64,000 nt of DNA from Beta vulgaris subsp. vulgaris (lineage: Eukaryota; Streptophyta; Magnoliopsida; Caryophyllales; Amaranthaceae). The notes under the pieces were generated by a model. It worked only from the letters and a program-made list of their open reading frames with translations. It ran no database searches and had not been told where the DNA came from. The stretch spans positions 39,404,492 through 39,468,491 of the forward strand of contig NC_079203.1 in NCBI RefSeq assembly GCF_026745355.1, given 5' to 3'. How positions within the stretch are numbered: position 1 is the first letter of the stretch; every line of letters starts with the position of its first letter. Positions 36,411-49,815 of this stretch are shown here, piece by piece. The position numbers and the translations under genes are program-made.

Positions 36411-36548
36411 AATAATCTTAGAAATGTAAAATAAGTCAACTTCAATATTTTTTAATATAATCTTAGAAATATAAAATAAGTCAACTTCAAATTTTTTTAA
36501 TATAATCTTAGAAATATAAAATAAGTCAACTTCAAATTTTTTTTAATC
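36411..36548. repeat. Tandem repeat, 45 bp x 3
   Basis: The phrase aatcttagaaatataaaata and the following agtcaacttcaaat recur at about 36414, 36459 and 36504. Confidence 0.85.
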
Positions 36549-36554
36549 TTAGAT

Positions 36555-36748
36555 TACAAAATTAAAGTCGTGGAAAAAATGGTTAAACCACAAACCAACC
36601 GCACCAAACCGTTTTGCGCGGTTTGGTTTGGGTTGGATTGGGAATACTGCGGTGCGGTTTGGGTTGGGAAAATCAACAAACCGTATATTTGCGGTTTGGG
36701 TTGGGTTACATCCCAAATCGCACCAACCCAAACCGCGAACACCCCTAA
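36555..36748. mobile_element. hAT-like MITE fragment with one terminus
   Basis: Rich in ggtttgggttgg and its complement, ending CGAACACCCCTA, like the ACACCCCTA end of the hAT element at 54016-54779. A matching left end was not found, so it looks truncated. Confidence 0.45.
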
Positions 36749-36754
36749 TACTAT

Positions 36755-37650
36755 CGATGAAAAACTTGATGAAGGATATTCTACTCAGTGCCCTCCCATG
36801 TTCAACGGGAAGCGCTATCTATACTGGAAAAATCGTATGGAGATTTTTATAAAAGCAGAAAACTATCAAGTATCGAGAGTAATTGAGATCGGTGACTTCT
36901 AAGTTACTAAGAAGAATGATAAAAGGGAGTTGATCCTAAAACCCTAGAAGAATTTGATAAATAAGATTTCGACAAAATAGAGATGAACAACTTAGCTAAA
37001 AAGCTACTCCATTGTGGCCTTGGTCCTTATGAACACAACATAATCATGGGGTGCAAGACAGATGTGGGAACTTCTTCAAATTATGCATGAAGGAACAAGT
37101 GAGGTGAAAAGATCAAAGATCGACATGCTCCTGCATAAGTATGAATTATTTCAAATGAAACAAAAGAGTTTGTTCAAGAAATGTTAACTCGTTTCTCGAA
37201 CATCATAAATGAGCTTGAGTCTCTTGGAAAATCATTACCCCAGAGGAATAAGTTCGAAAGGTTCTAAGGAGTCTTCCCCAAGATGAGAAGTGGATGGCTA
37301 AAGTAACAGTACAGCTTTGTTAGAAACCATAGATTTCATTACATTCAATGTAGAGCAATTGACAGGTTCCTTGATGACCCATGAATTGAATCTAGGAACT
37401 CATAAATCAGATACGGCAAGACCAAAGACTCTGGCTCTCAAAATAGATGATCAAGAAGAGCAGATAGACATATGATGAAGAAGCCGCTATGATAGTACGA
37501 AGATTCAAGAAGTTTTGTAACAAGAACTATAAAGGAAAGGTCACAAGGAAGCCTACCAAATTAAGCTATCATAAATGTAGAAGTCCATACCACTTTATCA
37601 AAGAGTGTCCTCAATGGGAACCAAGAAGGGTACCAAATTGCTGGGGCCAT
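36755..37650 (+). pseudogene. Copia gag remnant
   Basis: Reads PPMFNGKRYLYWKNRMEIFI (gag N-terminal motif of Copia elements, about 36795-36855), then in other frames EMLTRFSNIINELESLGKSL (about 37178-37240), and a knuckle-like KCRSPYHFIKECP near 37570-37605 whose first Cys is replaced. Stops and shifts are frequent. No LTR identified around it. Confidence 0.7.
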
Positions 37651-38215
37651 TGTTGAGTAACAATGAGATGGGTTTTTGCTGAGTGGTGGCGATGTAACTT
37701 CTTGTACTATCCCCACAGACAGCGCCAAACTGCTTCTGACCAGAAATTAAGGATGCTAAGGTTTACTTAATAGGGATGAGTTTTGAGATCGTTATCCTGA
37801 GTCAATTGTCCGTACACCCGAATCCTGCAAAAACAATGTTAGACTGCCCCGGGGGTTCAACTGGGATTGCCTCTTCGACACTCAAGTCAGTTGATGATCA
37901 AGGTAGTGTTTGGAAATCTCCAGCTGAGATGCTTTGGTTTGTTAGGTGAGAATTCAATACATGTTCATTGATGATGCAACTGGTATTCGTAGTGTTTGGA
38001 AATCTCCAGCTGGGAAGCATTTAATAGGGTGGGCTTTCCTGAGATTATATTAATGGCAAGATCACCCTTTTGGACCACCAATCTTTTATAGGTCACCTTA
38101 ATGGTGGGAACCACCGTTGACACTTAGGAAGTACGTTGGGGGAGGGGGCCTTCTTACCCTAATTGGGCTCTTGCTTAATGGGGCAAAAATCAATCTGTAT
38201 TATTCTAAATTTCAA
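37651..38215. other. Unclassified transposon-like debris
   Basis: Contains cagacagcgccaaactg and ccgggggttcaactgggatt followed by gacactcaagtcag, phrasing I associate with dispersed plant transposons but cannot place. A 30-bp phrase beginning gtagtgtttggaaatctcca is repeated at about 37900 and 37990. Confidence 0.35.
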
Positions 38216-40255
38216 CTATATTCAAATTTTATGGTTTGTCAATTAAAAAAAAATATATTGTTGGGAAATTGTCCACATTAATTGAAACTATGATCGTCTA
38301 CTTTTAGCAATTCCCACTATAAATTATTTTAGAAATATTCCAAATTATGGGACATGTCTTCAAAAATTAATCCAGTGACTTAAAGAAACCTTTTTAACGA
38401 GTCAAAAAAATTATATGGCACTTAATTCATTCTTTTAGATGATTTTATCCTTTTATTTTTCGTGAATATCCTTTCTCACTTGCTCAGTTTTGACTCACCG
38501 CTTGGTTCGCACTTACTCCCTCCCCTGCTTCCCTACTCTTCTCAAAAAAGAACTATATGAAATATTACCATATGATGACAGCGTTCGCGAAGCATCTATA
38601 TTAGTAGTTTGGCTGGAAATATTCACATTAATGTTTCATATTATCTTTGATGTAAGTGTTAGTATTGTTTTTTTTTTTTGACAGGAAAAGTGTTAGTATT
38701 GTTGCAGATGCAGTATGACGTTTTATTAAAGATAATTCTCCTATTCTCATTTAAAAAATAAGGCAAAAGTAAGAGTTTTTTTTTTTTTTGCTAAGATATG
38801 ACATGCACTTTTAAGAATATGCTGAATACACACTATTAAGAACATGCTGAAACAATTTTTGATTTGTGGCCGCCACATGACTTTGCATCCTCCCAGATTT
38901 GCAACATGCCTTTAGCAATGCCTTGTATGTATATACATCCTTCCAGAATTGAATCCTCCCATTAAGTAGTACATTTTGATTCTCGAATATTTCATTAACT
39001 AATATGCTACGTCCTAATCATCATATAAATTATAACATAATTTTGGATATTTAAAATCCCAAGTACTATAGGCAAGATCTCGTGTAATAATATAGTTAAG
39101 ATTATTATTGTTTGTTAGATTTAGTTTATAATCGTACAAGTAGAAAGTCATATTCTGTCCTAATGCGTAACATGGATTAAGGCCAATTAATTGTCAATTT
39201 TGCTCCTAATTTTAAAATGTTATTACATTTTATTTTTGAAAATATGATAAATATCTCACTATATCGTATAGAATGTACCTATTTAAGTATACTCGGTTAT
39301 TTATACATTATTCTATCATGAATTTAAAATAATTATTATGAATTCATATGTAATACATATAATATTACCCAAATGATCTATTATGTCTCTCCTACTTTAT
39401 CTACAGAATATGCCAATATCTATAATTATACTGAACATTTAGAATATCAAAAAGCACTTATATTCGAAGGGATGTATTATAAAATCTTAAATTTATATGA
39501 AATTTCTCAGAATGTACTTATATGTAATTTTTTATATTTTCAAATCTTAAACTTATCGAAAAGTATTTATATGAAATAGTTATATCATAAATTACGTGTT
39601 ACTCATGTTAAGTTGTGGGTGTCAAATATTAAGTCGTAATATATTTTGTTAAAAAAATGTTAAAATAAGGAAAATCACGACTTAGTATTTTTAATCCATA
39701 CAACATAATACTAGTAATACTAATTGGCATATATACTTAGCACTTACCGTCATATAAATCGAAAATTTAAACATACTACTTCATATTGATAAATAAAACT
39801 TTTCCGTTCATTTTGCACGGATCCAAAAGCAAACTACTTTTTTAAAAAAACTAAAATTAATCCAAAAGCAAGCTACTTAGTTATGTAAGATGATGGATTT
39901 TTATGTAATAACACTTGCAATTTCATATACATCTCCCTTTGTACATTCTATATAAAAAAATGCAACTAGTACGATACACTTGCGAATTACTCCTATTACA
40001 CACTTGCGAATTGCGATTAGAGTCTTTAGTTTGTGAAGCTCTATAATTGTTTGGTAATTCGTAGTTTGCCAAGTAGAATTTAAGATTTTGCTTTAGATAA
40101 TAGTATAGATCATAGCCTAAGATGTTATATTGGTCATAACTCATACGAATGAAAGTATTAGAAAATTAAAGTTGCGACATACAAAAATGAGACAGCCCGA
40201 GAGTATACGTTCCTTTTACTATACGAACATATATATGTAAAATGTAATGTGTCAT
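38216..40255. other. AT-rich intergenic region upstream of the glycosyltransferase gene
   Basis: No coding signal. A TATA-like acatatatatg lies near 40228, about 30 bp before the inferred leader exon. Confidence 0.5.
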
Positions 40256-40259
40256 TTCT

Positions 40260-40426
40260 AGCAGATCAGTGCGCTCTTTCTTCAATCATAATCATCATCA
40301 ACATCATCACCATCATCATCTTTCGACATCATAGATCGCTCTCTTTCATCGCACGACAACCGTTTCTCTCTCCTCTTCTTCCTCTAATTCTTGCATTCAT
40401 TCTTAGCTCCTTCACTCAATCATCAG
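40260..40426 (+). promoter_or_regulatory. Probable non-coding leader exon of the GT14 gene
   Basis: CT-rich leader (tctctcctcttcttcctc) ending CATCAG|GTATGT, a strong donor at 40427. A candidate acceptor, AAATGCAG, ends at 42622, leaving a short 5' UTR before the ATG at 42751. The exon start is approximate; inferred from sequence only. Confidence 0.5.
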
Positions 40427-41458
40427 GTATGTTTTATCACGCAATAAAACGATTCTTTTTCTTCTGTTATTCGTTTTTTTCAACTGAGAGATTTAGGTTT
40501 TATCTTTTTTGTTAAATATTCTTAAGAAGTTACGTGAATTATGCACTGTTATGTTATGTTTAAACTGAGGAAATGCATAATGCTGTAATATATATGAAAT
40601 TTTTGTGTTTGATTGCTTTCGGATTAAATTTTTTAACTTTTTATATCAAATTTGGCGTAAGAATCTGGGTTTCATACCATTTTGTTTGGTGGTTGATTGT
40701 TTGAGTTCAGAAAATCGCACTTTTGTCGTTTGGTTTCCTTGTTTTATTGGAAGATGAAGACTGAGGCGTCATGCAACAAGCTTTCAATTTGTCGTAACTT
40801 TATTATATGATATAGTATTAAGTTTGTTTTGTAAGAGGACCGCCCACTTTTAATATGGTAAGTCTAATATTAAAAAAAGAATTAGCCCAACACTAACTAT
40901 ATTAATTTTTTTCGGTAACTAGTTTAATCCATTTAGTTACTAGGTCTACTTTTATAATTTTTTGTATAGTATTAATATAATATTAGAATTGCTATACCAT
41001 AGTATTATAACATGGGATACTAATTTGTCAAACAAAAAAAGAAACATGGGATACTAACTTTGTTGTATGCAATACTTTGTTAATTACATTTTTGACTAGA
41101 TTTGGTAAGTAATCTGCTTAATGCAATAAGTTTTTATAATCTATTGACAGTCTGCAGTTCAACCCCTTGCCATTAATTAAAGCGTGTACTTTATTCAAAT
41201 TGAGTTTTTAAGCAATTGGGATGTAACTTCAATAATCATGATAGTAGCAAATTGTGTGTGTGTGTGTTTTTCTTAATAATCTCTGTTATGATCCTTGTTC
41301 GTTTCCATGAGGTAATTAAGATGTTTGATTGGAGCCACTCAACTGACAAGGAGTTGAAGTTCCTTAAAGTTTACAAGGGTTTATTCAGGTGGGTTGGTTT
41401 AGGATGATGCCTCCATTTTTTAATGTGAAATCCACTTTAAGCTTTGTGATTGGCATGT

Positions 41459-41805
41459 AGGCTCCATTTGTTTGGGTATAAAACATTTTCAGTGTAAAAT
41501 GATTTTCATGGAAAACAATATACAAGAGTTTCCCGTTGTTTGGTTCTAAGTAAGAAAAATGATGAAATAAAAGGAAATTAAAGGGGAAACTAAGGAGGTA
41601 GTGAGAGAGTACAAGAGAGATAAGGAAAAGGAACCTTTATTTTGAAGGGAAAATGATTTTCGATCATTAGGAGAGCAAAATTACTCCTAGGGAAAATGGC
41701 TTTACACTTCTTTGCAAACCAAACAATGTAAAATTTAAAATAGAGGAAAACAATTTTCCATGAAAATGTAAGTAATTTTTGCTTCATTCTAACAAACTTC
41801 AAATA
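41459..41805. mobile_element. MITE in the 5' UTR intron of the GT14 gene
   Basis: The left part reads tttgtttgggtataaaacat then gattttcatggaaaacaa. The reverse complement of the right part reads gtttgttagaatgaagc then attttcatggaaaattgtt. Imperfect inverted repeats of about 55 bp; the TTTGTTTGG style is hAT-like. TSD not resolved. Confidence 0.5.
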
Positions 41806-41934
41806 CTTTTGAGTAAACATACTCGTTTGCTTTTATGAAATTACTAAGATCTTCCTCATTGCTGCCATTTCACAAGAATGCCTAGAGCATTCGGAACATG
41901 AAACATAAAAATTGTTGGTCTTTCTACGTTATAC

Positions 41935-42245
41935 CCTTGTGTTTCTTCAGGTTCTACATTGTGTCCGGCCTTTCTAAAATTTTACATAGTGCTCTTCAGT
42001 TTAGCTTTTTTAATGCACTACGGTCCTGCATAAATTTGGACGTCATCAATATCATCTACCTTTTGTAATCTAGTGACACAAATTTAACGTATACTTAGTT
42101 TAACTTTTATCGGAAGTATTTCTATGTCAGATTTGTTCCACTAAATAACAAGAAGTAAATGAAATTAATGATGCATAGTTATTGATGGAGGCATTATGCA
42201 TTTAAAAAGCTAAGTTTAGGAGTGGAAATTTAGAAAGGTGAGGAT
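41935..42245. mobile_element. Second foldback-type repeat, related to 31378-31750
   Basis: Shares the vocabulary tacccttgt, acattgtgtcc, ttttacatagtgctct with the element at 31378. The right part in reverse complement (cacctttctaaatttccact) partly mirrors it. Decayed. Confidence 0.35.
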
Positions 42246-42750
42246 ACCCTTTTTCAAATGCATAGTAGTTTTTCTACTTTTAGTCCTTCATCTTAGTCCT
42301 AAAGCCTTTTGGTCTACTAAGTAGCTACAAGTTTCTGATAATGTCGATATCTTTAATATGAGTGTTTTCAAGATCTTAAAAAGAATGTTGTAGGGACTTG
42401 CTTCACATAATTATTATGGATCAGAATGTTGAACCAATGTTAATTTTTTGATTGAACACTACAAGCTCTCTGCTCACCAAGCAGAAGAGTTCTTCTTCAT
42501 CAGTTTGATTTAGTATGGCATGGCAAATGAATACATCATTAGCAAAGAATGCTTTAGAGTTTTTGCCTAGAAACCTAGTGATTGATTGTGGATAACTTGT
42601 AAATTCTGTCTTTCAAATGCAGTGAATTTTTATGGTGTAAACTGAGGACATTAGTTGGTTGCATACTTCATTTGAACCGATCAAGGTGGTTGTTATGTGA
42701 GATTTGAAGCTCAAAAAATGTGTGACTCCAAGATGATGTCTGGTTTCTAA

Positions 42751-45700
42751 ATGAAGACCACTCGTGCATGGCAGTTCCGCTTAAGAGATTTGGTTACCAT
42801 GTCTGGGTCGCGTCAGCGGCCACATATGAAGAGGCCAGTATGGATCATAATACTTGTTTCTATGGTGTGTCTTTTTCTCATTGCTGCCTACATCTATCCG
42901 CTCCGAAGTGCTTCACCCTGCAGTTTCTTTTCCTCTAGAGGCTGTCTAAACTCAGAAGAAGAATCAGCTTCTACCAGGGAGCTGACTGATGATGAAATTT
43001 ATAGCCGTGTTGTAGTTAGAGAAATTTTGAAGGCACCTCATGTTGAATCCAGAAATCCAAAAATTGCTTTTATGTTTCTGACTCCAGGAACCCTACCTTT
43101 TGAAAGACTCTGGGATAAGTTCTTCCAGGTAACAATTTACATTCCTCTTTTACTTGCTTAGTTTTATGGCCTGAGTCAGTGTCTCGACTCTTCCATAGAA
43201 TTGTTAACATACATTCTCTCATTTCTTTCTCTTGGGATTTCTAATTTGACCTTATATATTATGCCATATGAGGATTTATATATCCAACCACTTTCCATGT
43301 CTTGTATTTTGGTGCTCCCTTATCTTAGGATTGAGGAGTGACTGAATGAATCAGGAAACGGGAGTGCACCTTGAGCATGAATGCCAAGTCTTAAAAATTC
43401 ATAATCGTTTTCATATCAAGTACTTGGGTCCAGGTGTTGCTAAAACTGTTAGTTGTACTAATCTTGGTCTTTAGGTCTATATTGCTTTCCTTCTTGGGGT
43501 CTGCTTGCATAATGGTGGGATCAAAGTTGGGCGTAAAAGTATGAAGTAGTTAAGTACATGGTGATAGAAGTAAAGCAGGCATACTTCAGAAATTTTAAGT
43601 TGGCATGCAAGTAGAAGTCAGCAAAGCACTTCCCATTTCCATGTTGTACATCAACTTTGTATGAGGTGCATATTACCGTCTTGAGAATGAAAGTGGAAGT
43701 CTGTTTTGGGATATCTGGAAGTACTAATCTGGAATAAGTTAGCAACAAGAATTTCACACATCCGAAGCATCCCTACCACCTCTTGTGCAACTTACACTCT
43801 CATACTACTTATGATTGAGTTAGGAATAGGGTTTTCAAAGTTGAATATAATTAACATCAAGAAACGCTATTTTCTCTGTTTCAAAATACTTGCAACCAAG
43901 CTCGTTGGCGGACATCTTTAGGAGGATTTAGATTAAGGAAATGGACTAATTAGTTTAGATAAATTCAACACTAGTTAGACGAGTGATTGTGTTATAGTGT
44001 TTTAATTGCTTTAATTCATTTACCTGTATACCTTGTCTATCATACTCCTGAAATTGCGTGCCAAGGAGCTTGGCTGCAAGTATTTGGAAACACTGGAAGT
44101 ATATCTAAAGCTAATTTAACACTTCTGATACATAAATTCAGAGTTATATAGATATGTAGCTCGGTAAGATGCATAGGTTTTCTTAAAACAAATAACTAAA
44201 ACAGCTTACAACTGGAAGAACATGTAATTCATCCTAGAGGAGTATAGGTACTTAAGATCTAGTATGTATTTTTATACTTTTAAAACACCATTTTAAATGT
44301 TTAACAAGGTTCTGTTTTAGGGTATTTTAACTCGATAAGGGGAAAAAAGTCTCATGTTTTTCTCAGCATCATATTAGTTTCCCCTTAGATATGATCATAT
44401 GAGCTACATTTCTTAGTTTCTGTTATGTATAAGTGGGTTAGACACTTAGACTGTGATTTTAATACATGTTTTGAGAGGTAATATGCTTGACCTCTGTTAT
44501 GTTTGTGAAACCTTAAGTGTATGTCTGTATCTATTTTATGTAAGAAGTGGGTTAAGCAGTGAAAAATTTTACATGGTCATATAAAGTTCTATTTGAATCA
44601 GTTTAATGATCTTATAAATAGTGTGCATGTTCTTAAGGTTACCACCTATATTTTAGCATTACTATGGTATTGCTTTGACATATATAAAGGGCCAGCATGT
44701 TATAGTTTCTGTGCATTCTATAGCTTATGTTTATCTTGGTTGCTTAAAGGGAATTTTGGCCTGGTTCTCCTTTTATGTGGTCATGCTGTGTATTGGAACA
44801 CTTCTGCAGATTGTCATTTTGTGTCAGTACATGTCTGCAGATCAACATAAAATGTCAAAATGAGATTTCCGAAAACTATGTGTTTGATTTGAATTCACCC
44901 AAATGCTTTAGCCTTGCCAGCTATCCAAGTTCTATCAATGCTTTTGAATTTTGGTTCTCCTTTTATTGATTTTTGAAAGTCAAGGTATCTCTTGGCTGGA
45001 ACTTAGGACTTTCCGAATTTTTTGGGGTATAAACTAAACTGATGTTTGGAGTTAAAAAGTAGATGTCGTTTTTCTGAATTTGAATAAACTTATCGTCTTT
45101 CGATATAACATGATTGTCAAATCTCAGGGTCATGAAGGCAGATTCTCTGTTTTTGTACATGCATCAAGGGAAAAACCGGTGCATGTAAGCCATTACTTTC
45201 TTGGTCGAGACATACGCAGTGACAGGGTAATTTTTACTTTTTGTAAATATTTGTGAGTTGTACCTCATTTTGTTAGTTCAACATTTCCATCATGAGTGAA
45301 CATAGACACATAGTAAGGCTCTGACTTTGCTGCTGCTGTTGTTTTTGTTGTTATTGTTGTTTTGAGTGAACACAGTAAGTAGATAAATTTTATATACTAA
45401 GAAGAATACCGGATGAAAACAATATTATAGTTGTATTACATTAAACTGGCTACCAGTTGCAGCAAATAATTACCTATCATATTAATGTTTCTCCTTTTGT
45501 TTCCTGAGAATAAATCTTGATGGGGCATTTTTAGGAAGTTGTTAGTTAAAGGGCTACCTTTAAATGGAAAACCTTCTTTGGATGAGGAACAGATCGAAGA
45601 GCAAGCTCCTGATCTATTCCTTTGTTTCAGGACCTGATGATGTTCTATCAAAATTATGTTATCCAATCTCCTTTTACAGCTTTCCAGCATAAGTTTTGTA

Positions 45701-48700
45701 TCCAATATATCAGTAATCCTTGCTTCCCTTTTTTGTCATAAGTCAAGGAGTTCTGTTTGGAAAAAGTTAATAGTTTGCTTTGTTTTGGTGATAATAATTA
45801 TTTGAACATGAAATTATTGCAATTTTTTTTGTTTCCAAACCGAAATCAATGCTTTGTTGAAATGTGGCCTTGACGAAATTTTATTGCGTGCTATGCTACA
45901 TGGTTTTTTGTGCCTCTGTCATTGTTAAGTTCAAATAATAGACGGGTTTGTGCCTCTGTCAAATGTTTTACAGGTGGTTTGGGGTAAGATCTCTATGGTT
46001 GATGCAGAAAGGAGACTTCTTGCTCATGCGCTTAGAGATCCTGACAACCAGCATTTTGTCTTACTCTCAGATAGGCAAGCATCTTATTGCTTTTTCTTAT
46101 TCCTTATGAACTTGGCACATCATGATAACATCTCCATTTTTTCTTTTCCTTGCAGCTGTATACCCCTTCATAATTTTGATTACATTTACAACTATCTCAT
46201 GTTCACGAATGTCAGCTTTCTTGACTGGTAAGATTCTAATTCTGCAACAATAACCTTATCACTTGTTGGCTTAGTTGTTCTCAAGCACCAATGACTGTCC
46301 TCAGGTTTTACTATATTTTGAACTATGGGACCATTGGACTAATACCAAGCTACTAGGTTAAGACACGGCTATGTCTTCAGGTGTCAGCCTAGACCATTCT
46401 GTGAACAATTTGCATGTTTTGGTCGAAAGTGTAGTGTTAAGCATACAAACCCACTTTAGACATCTCGTACGCAACATGGTTACTTGAGGTGAAAGGAAAA
46501 GTTTTGATAAGATAAGCCTTTTCTTTCTTTCCTTTTCTGCCAGTCTCATAAATTTTTGGAAGTAAATCCTATGTAGGAAGTTCTGCATTGAAATCAAATA
46601 TGTATTTTGCAATAATCGTTGCTTGTCACTAGAACACTATAATTTTCTGTAGCACAAATACATTCTATAGAGCTGATACTTCCTGTGTGCCTGTTCAAGC
46701 AAACATCTTTCGCTGTGCTTTCGCGTCCCCAGTGCGCTTGATGAAACTATTGTCTGTATTATCCTATTAGACCTTCAAAATGAACCTCTATGTATTTTAT
46801 GGACTTTTTGTTTTACGATTTAGCTCTAACTATTTTTCTGACTTTATCTTGGTCACACGAAGCTGATTGGCCTTTTGTTTTTTCCTTCCAGTTTTGTTGA
46901 TCTTGGGCCACATGGTAGTGGAAGATATTCTGATCACATGTTGCCTGAGGTTGAAAAGGAGGACTTTCGGAAGGGCTCACAGGTATAGTTTGAAGTAGAT
47001 TTACCTTTTGCCATTACTGGACCACCAAATTTTTCACAGTTTGTCTCCTTTTCTTAAGAATTATATCATTATACTTCCAAATGCAGTCGGACTGGATGTG
47101 AATTGTGATAGCTTAGATCTTTCTTTTTCAACCAAAAAGAAACACGCAGGAAAAAGAAGGAAAACCTGGCTCTTTATCTTTTCCCCACCCATTTTCTTCC
47201 TGTGTATGTTCAGGTGCTCTCTCATTTGTATCCTTGATCCCAATCTGAAAAACACCTTTAATACGAAGTTACATATTCTTGAAATTTTCTCTAATCAAAG
47301 TCCCTACTCAAAAGTCCTAGTCCAGTCTTTGTAGCCTTGTTGAAAAACAATTTTTTTTCACCCTTTCCAATAGCAAGTCTTTTGCCGTAACCTTTTTCTT
47401 TTTCATTTTTTCTGGAAGGTGCAATTGCAATGATTAATATGTATTGACCTCTTTGTAATATCCTAATCTAACTGCCTCCTTGGCTTGGTGGTTTGCAGCT
47501 TCTGCCAATTTTCCTTTTCCTGATTAGGAATCTTTTTTATCTCTCCTTGAGCTTTCAGAGTTTTAATGAAACTTGAGAAAGTTATCTTCTCCCTAAGTTA
47601 GCGTGTTTAGGGATACACTTTTTGAGTCACCATTTCCTCCGAGCTAAACTAGTTTTCTTCTTCTGTTTTGGACAAAGCTTGGAAGGCCCATAGGAAACTT
47701 TATGCCTAACTCTTTCCTTCAGCCTCTATCGACTCTCTTTACCCCTTTTCCCATCCATGCGTAACTCTTTCCATCTGTGTGTGTGTGTGTGTGGCTAGTA
47801 ACCTTTGATTTATGTCTGCGTGCTTCTTCTCTTGGTTGTAAGTTTCATATTTTTACATATCTCTAATTTTGCTCAGTGTGATATGAGGAATTAACTATAA
47901 TTGCTTCGTTTCTGATCCAGTGGTTCACCATGAAACGCCAGCATGCCTTAATTGTCATGGCTGACAGCTTATACTACAGAAAATTCAAACTATATTGCAG
48001 GGTAAGCTGTGCAGTTGTTTATTTTTGTATTCTTCTGATAGACAGTGTCTTGCAGAGTTGCAGTTATGTTTACAATGTGTTTAGAGTGTTGTTGTTTGTG
48101 GAGCTGAACAATGCTTTACATATCAAGCCTTGAAGGTTCCTTTGTTTTCTTCTGGCACTCACAGTTCTACTCTATTTAAAACTAATGGTTGCCTTTGCTT
48201 GTCCTTATCCAATGGAGTAGAAGAGTACAAGTAAACTAAAATTGTTTTGTGACTTGCTTGGACTCTTTATTCATCACGAAGTTGCAGCCAGATGTTGCAT
48301 ATTTGCAACTAAAATTGATGCTATTCACGATGTACTTGAAGTCTTGAAACAACTCAGATGTTCATAAAAAAAAGTTCATGCATCTGCACTTGCTTTACTT
48401 TTAAGCACTAGATCCATACTGCATGAATTTGTTGTAATACTGGTTCGAAAGGAAATAAAATTAGAAAGTTGAGATCTTCATGATCTTGATTTTCTTTTCT
48501 TGGACTAATTAAGAAGTATCACAGTTGCAAATCACTTGATGTGCAATACTATATGCTTCTTTAGCATGTTATAGCTTGTGATTCTAGAATTCTGGTAGCA
48601 CAATGGAAGTTTACTCATGAGTGACGTGCTTGCTAACCTTAGGATGTGAGGCTTAATTGCTCAAGTATTTCCCAAGCTGGCCCATCTTGGTGGATTAAAC

Positions 48701-49815
48701 TGAGTTTGGAGAGGAAACATAATGGAATTTTATTTATGAGTGACGTGCTTGCTAACTTTTATCCATTCTGAACAAAGCTGCTTCATTATGCTTTAGGATG
48801 TGAGGCTCACGTATTTACAAAATCGGCCCATCATGGTTGATTAAGCAAATCTTGGAGAGGAAACCTGAAGTGGGTCGAACTTTGTTTCTCTCGACCCTCT
48901 CGTATTCTATGTTCTTGTACGCGATGCCTATTTAGAGATGACCTACTAAATGGATGCTTCCTCTTTTTCATGGCAATAAGGAATTGAGGATATTCTGTAT
49001 GGGTTTATGACTTGTGAGGTCTTTGTAGGAAGAATGAATCTGAAGAATGAAATATTGTCATACTATCATTTTGAACTTCTAGTGAAGCTTTTTGGGCTTT
49101 CTTTGTTCCTACAAATTGATGAAATTTAGGAACCAAATTTAGCTTGTTCTAGGTATATCTTCTATGTTGACGTTGCTGTTTTTGACTTCCACAGCCAGGA
49201 ATGGAGTACGGGAAGAACTGCTATGCTGATGAGCACTATTTGCCAACTTTCTTTCATGTTAGTATTACTTGCAGCTGTTATAGTTTATACTTGTTGATCT
49301 TCTACTCTGTATGTTCTCATGCTTTGCCTTTTGCCTTTAAATCTGCTCAGATGACTGATCCTGGGGGAATAGCGAATTGGTCGGTGACATTTGTTGATTG
49401 GTCTGAAAGAAAGTGGCATCCCAGGTCCTTCAGAGCTCAAGATGTCACTTTTGAACTTCTAAGAAATATGACGGTAATATTTCTATATTATGATTTTGTT
49501 TTGGCAGCTAGTGTTAATGAATAGCTTGATAACTTTATTTTGGCATGATGCAGTTTATTGATGAGAGTGTGCATCTGACAAGTGATGAGAAGGTAAATTC
49601 TACCAAGTAGGATTGAGAAATGAATCAAATATGTTTGTGAAGATTTTCTCTAACACATGAGGATGATGTCTTACATGTTGTTACAGAATCCAGTGAAAGT
49701 TACACCATGCAAGTGGAACGGACAGAAGCGGGCTTGTTATCTATTTGCTCGTAAATTTTATCCCGAGACATTAGCAAAGTTGATTAGTCTATTCTCCAAT
49801 TATACAGTGGTTTAG
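42751..49815 (+). CDS. GT14 family (core-2/I-branching type) glycosyltransferase, type II membrane protein
   Basis: Ten coding exons: 42751-43128, 45128-45226, 45974-46074, 46156-46227, 46892-46982, 47921-48001, 49195-49257, 49351-49473, 49554-49592, 49687-49815, giving 391 aa, normal for this plant family. Residues 30-49 form one hydrophobic signal anchor after a basic N-terminus, so a Golgi type II topology is expected. The catalytic domain starts at PKIAFMFLTPGTLPFERLW (about 105) and shows FSVFVHASRE, HYFLGRDIRSDRVVWGKISM, AERRLLAHALRDPDNQHFVL, LLSDSCIPLHNFDYIYNYLM, PGPHG-like LGPHGSGRYSDHMLPE, QWFTMKRQHALIVMADSLYY, CYADEHYLPTF and VDWSERKWHPRSF. Members transfer sugars to acceptors in the Golgi, probably cell-wall glycans or arabinogalactan proteins; the substrate here is unknown. 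Intron 3 uses a GC donor. An in-frame TAA lies just before the ATG. Confidence 0.92.
43870..44099. mobile_element. Stowaway-like MITE in GT14 intron 1
   Basis: The left end TTTTCTCTGTTTCAAAATAC then TTGCAACCAAGCTCGTTGGC pairs with the reverse complement of the right end, CTTCCAGTGTTTCCAAATAC then TTGCAGCCAAGCTCCTTGGC. It is flanked by TA on both sides (43868-43869 and 44100-44101). The ends resemble CTCCCTCCGTTTC of Stowaway elements. Confidence 0.7.
45336..45363. repeat. GCT/GTT microsatellite in GT14 intron 2
   Basis: Short imperfect run of ctg / ttg triplets. Confidence 0.6.
46075..46155 (+). other. Non-canonical GC-AG intron (intron 3 of GT14)
   Basis: The exon ends TCAGATAG and the intron begins GCAAGC, ending CCTTGCAG. 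Only this junction keeps the frame and restores the conserved SDSCIPLHNF motif (AG|C codes Ser). At 81 bp it is a short intron. GC-AG introns make up about 1% of plant introns. Confidence 0.85.

Noticed and set aside
36000..36434. 144-codon frame with a hydrophobic N-terminus
   Set aside because: Runs over poly-T and simple CT-rich sequence and ends in a 45-bp tandem repeat; no recognisable domain.
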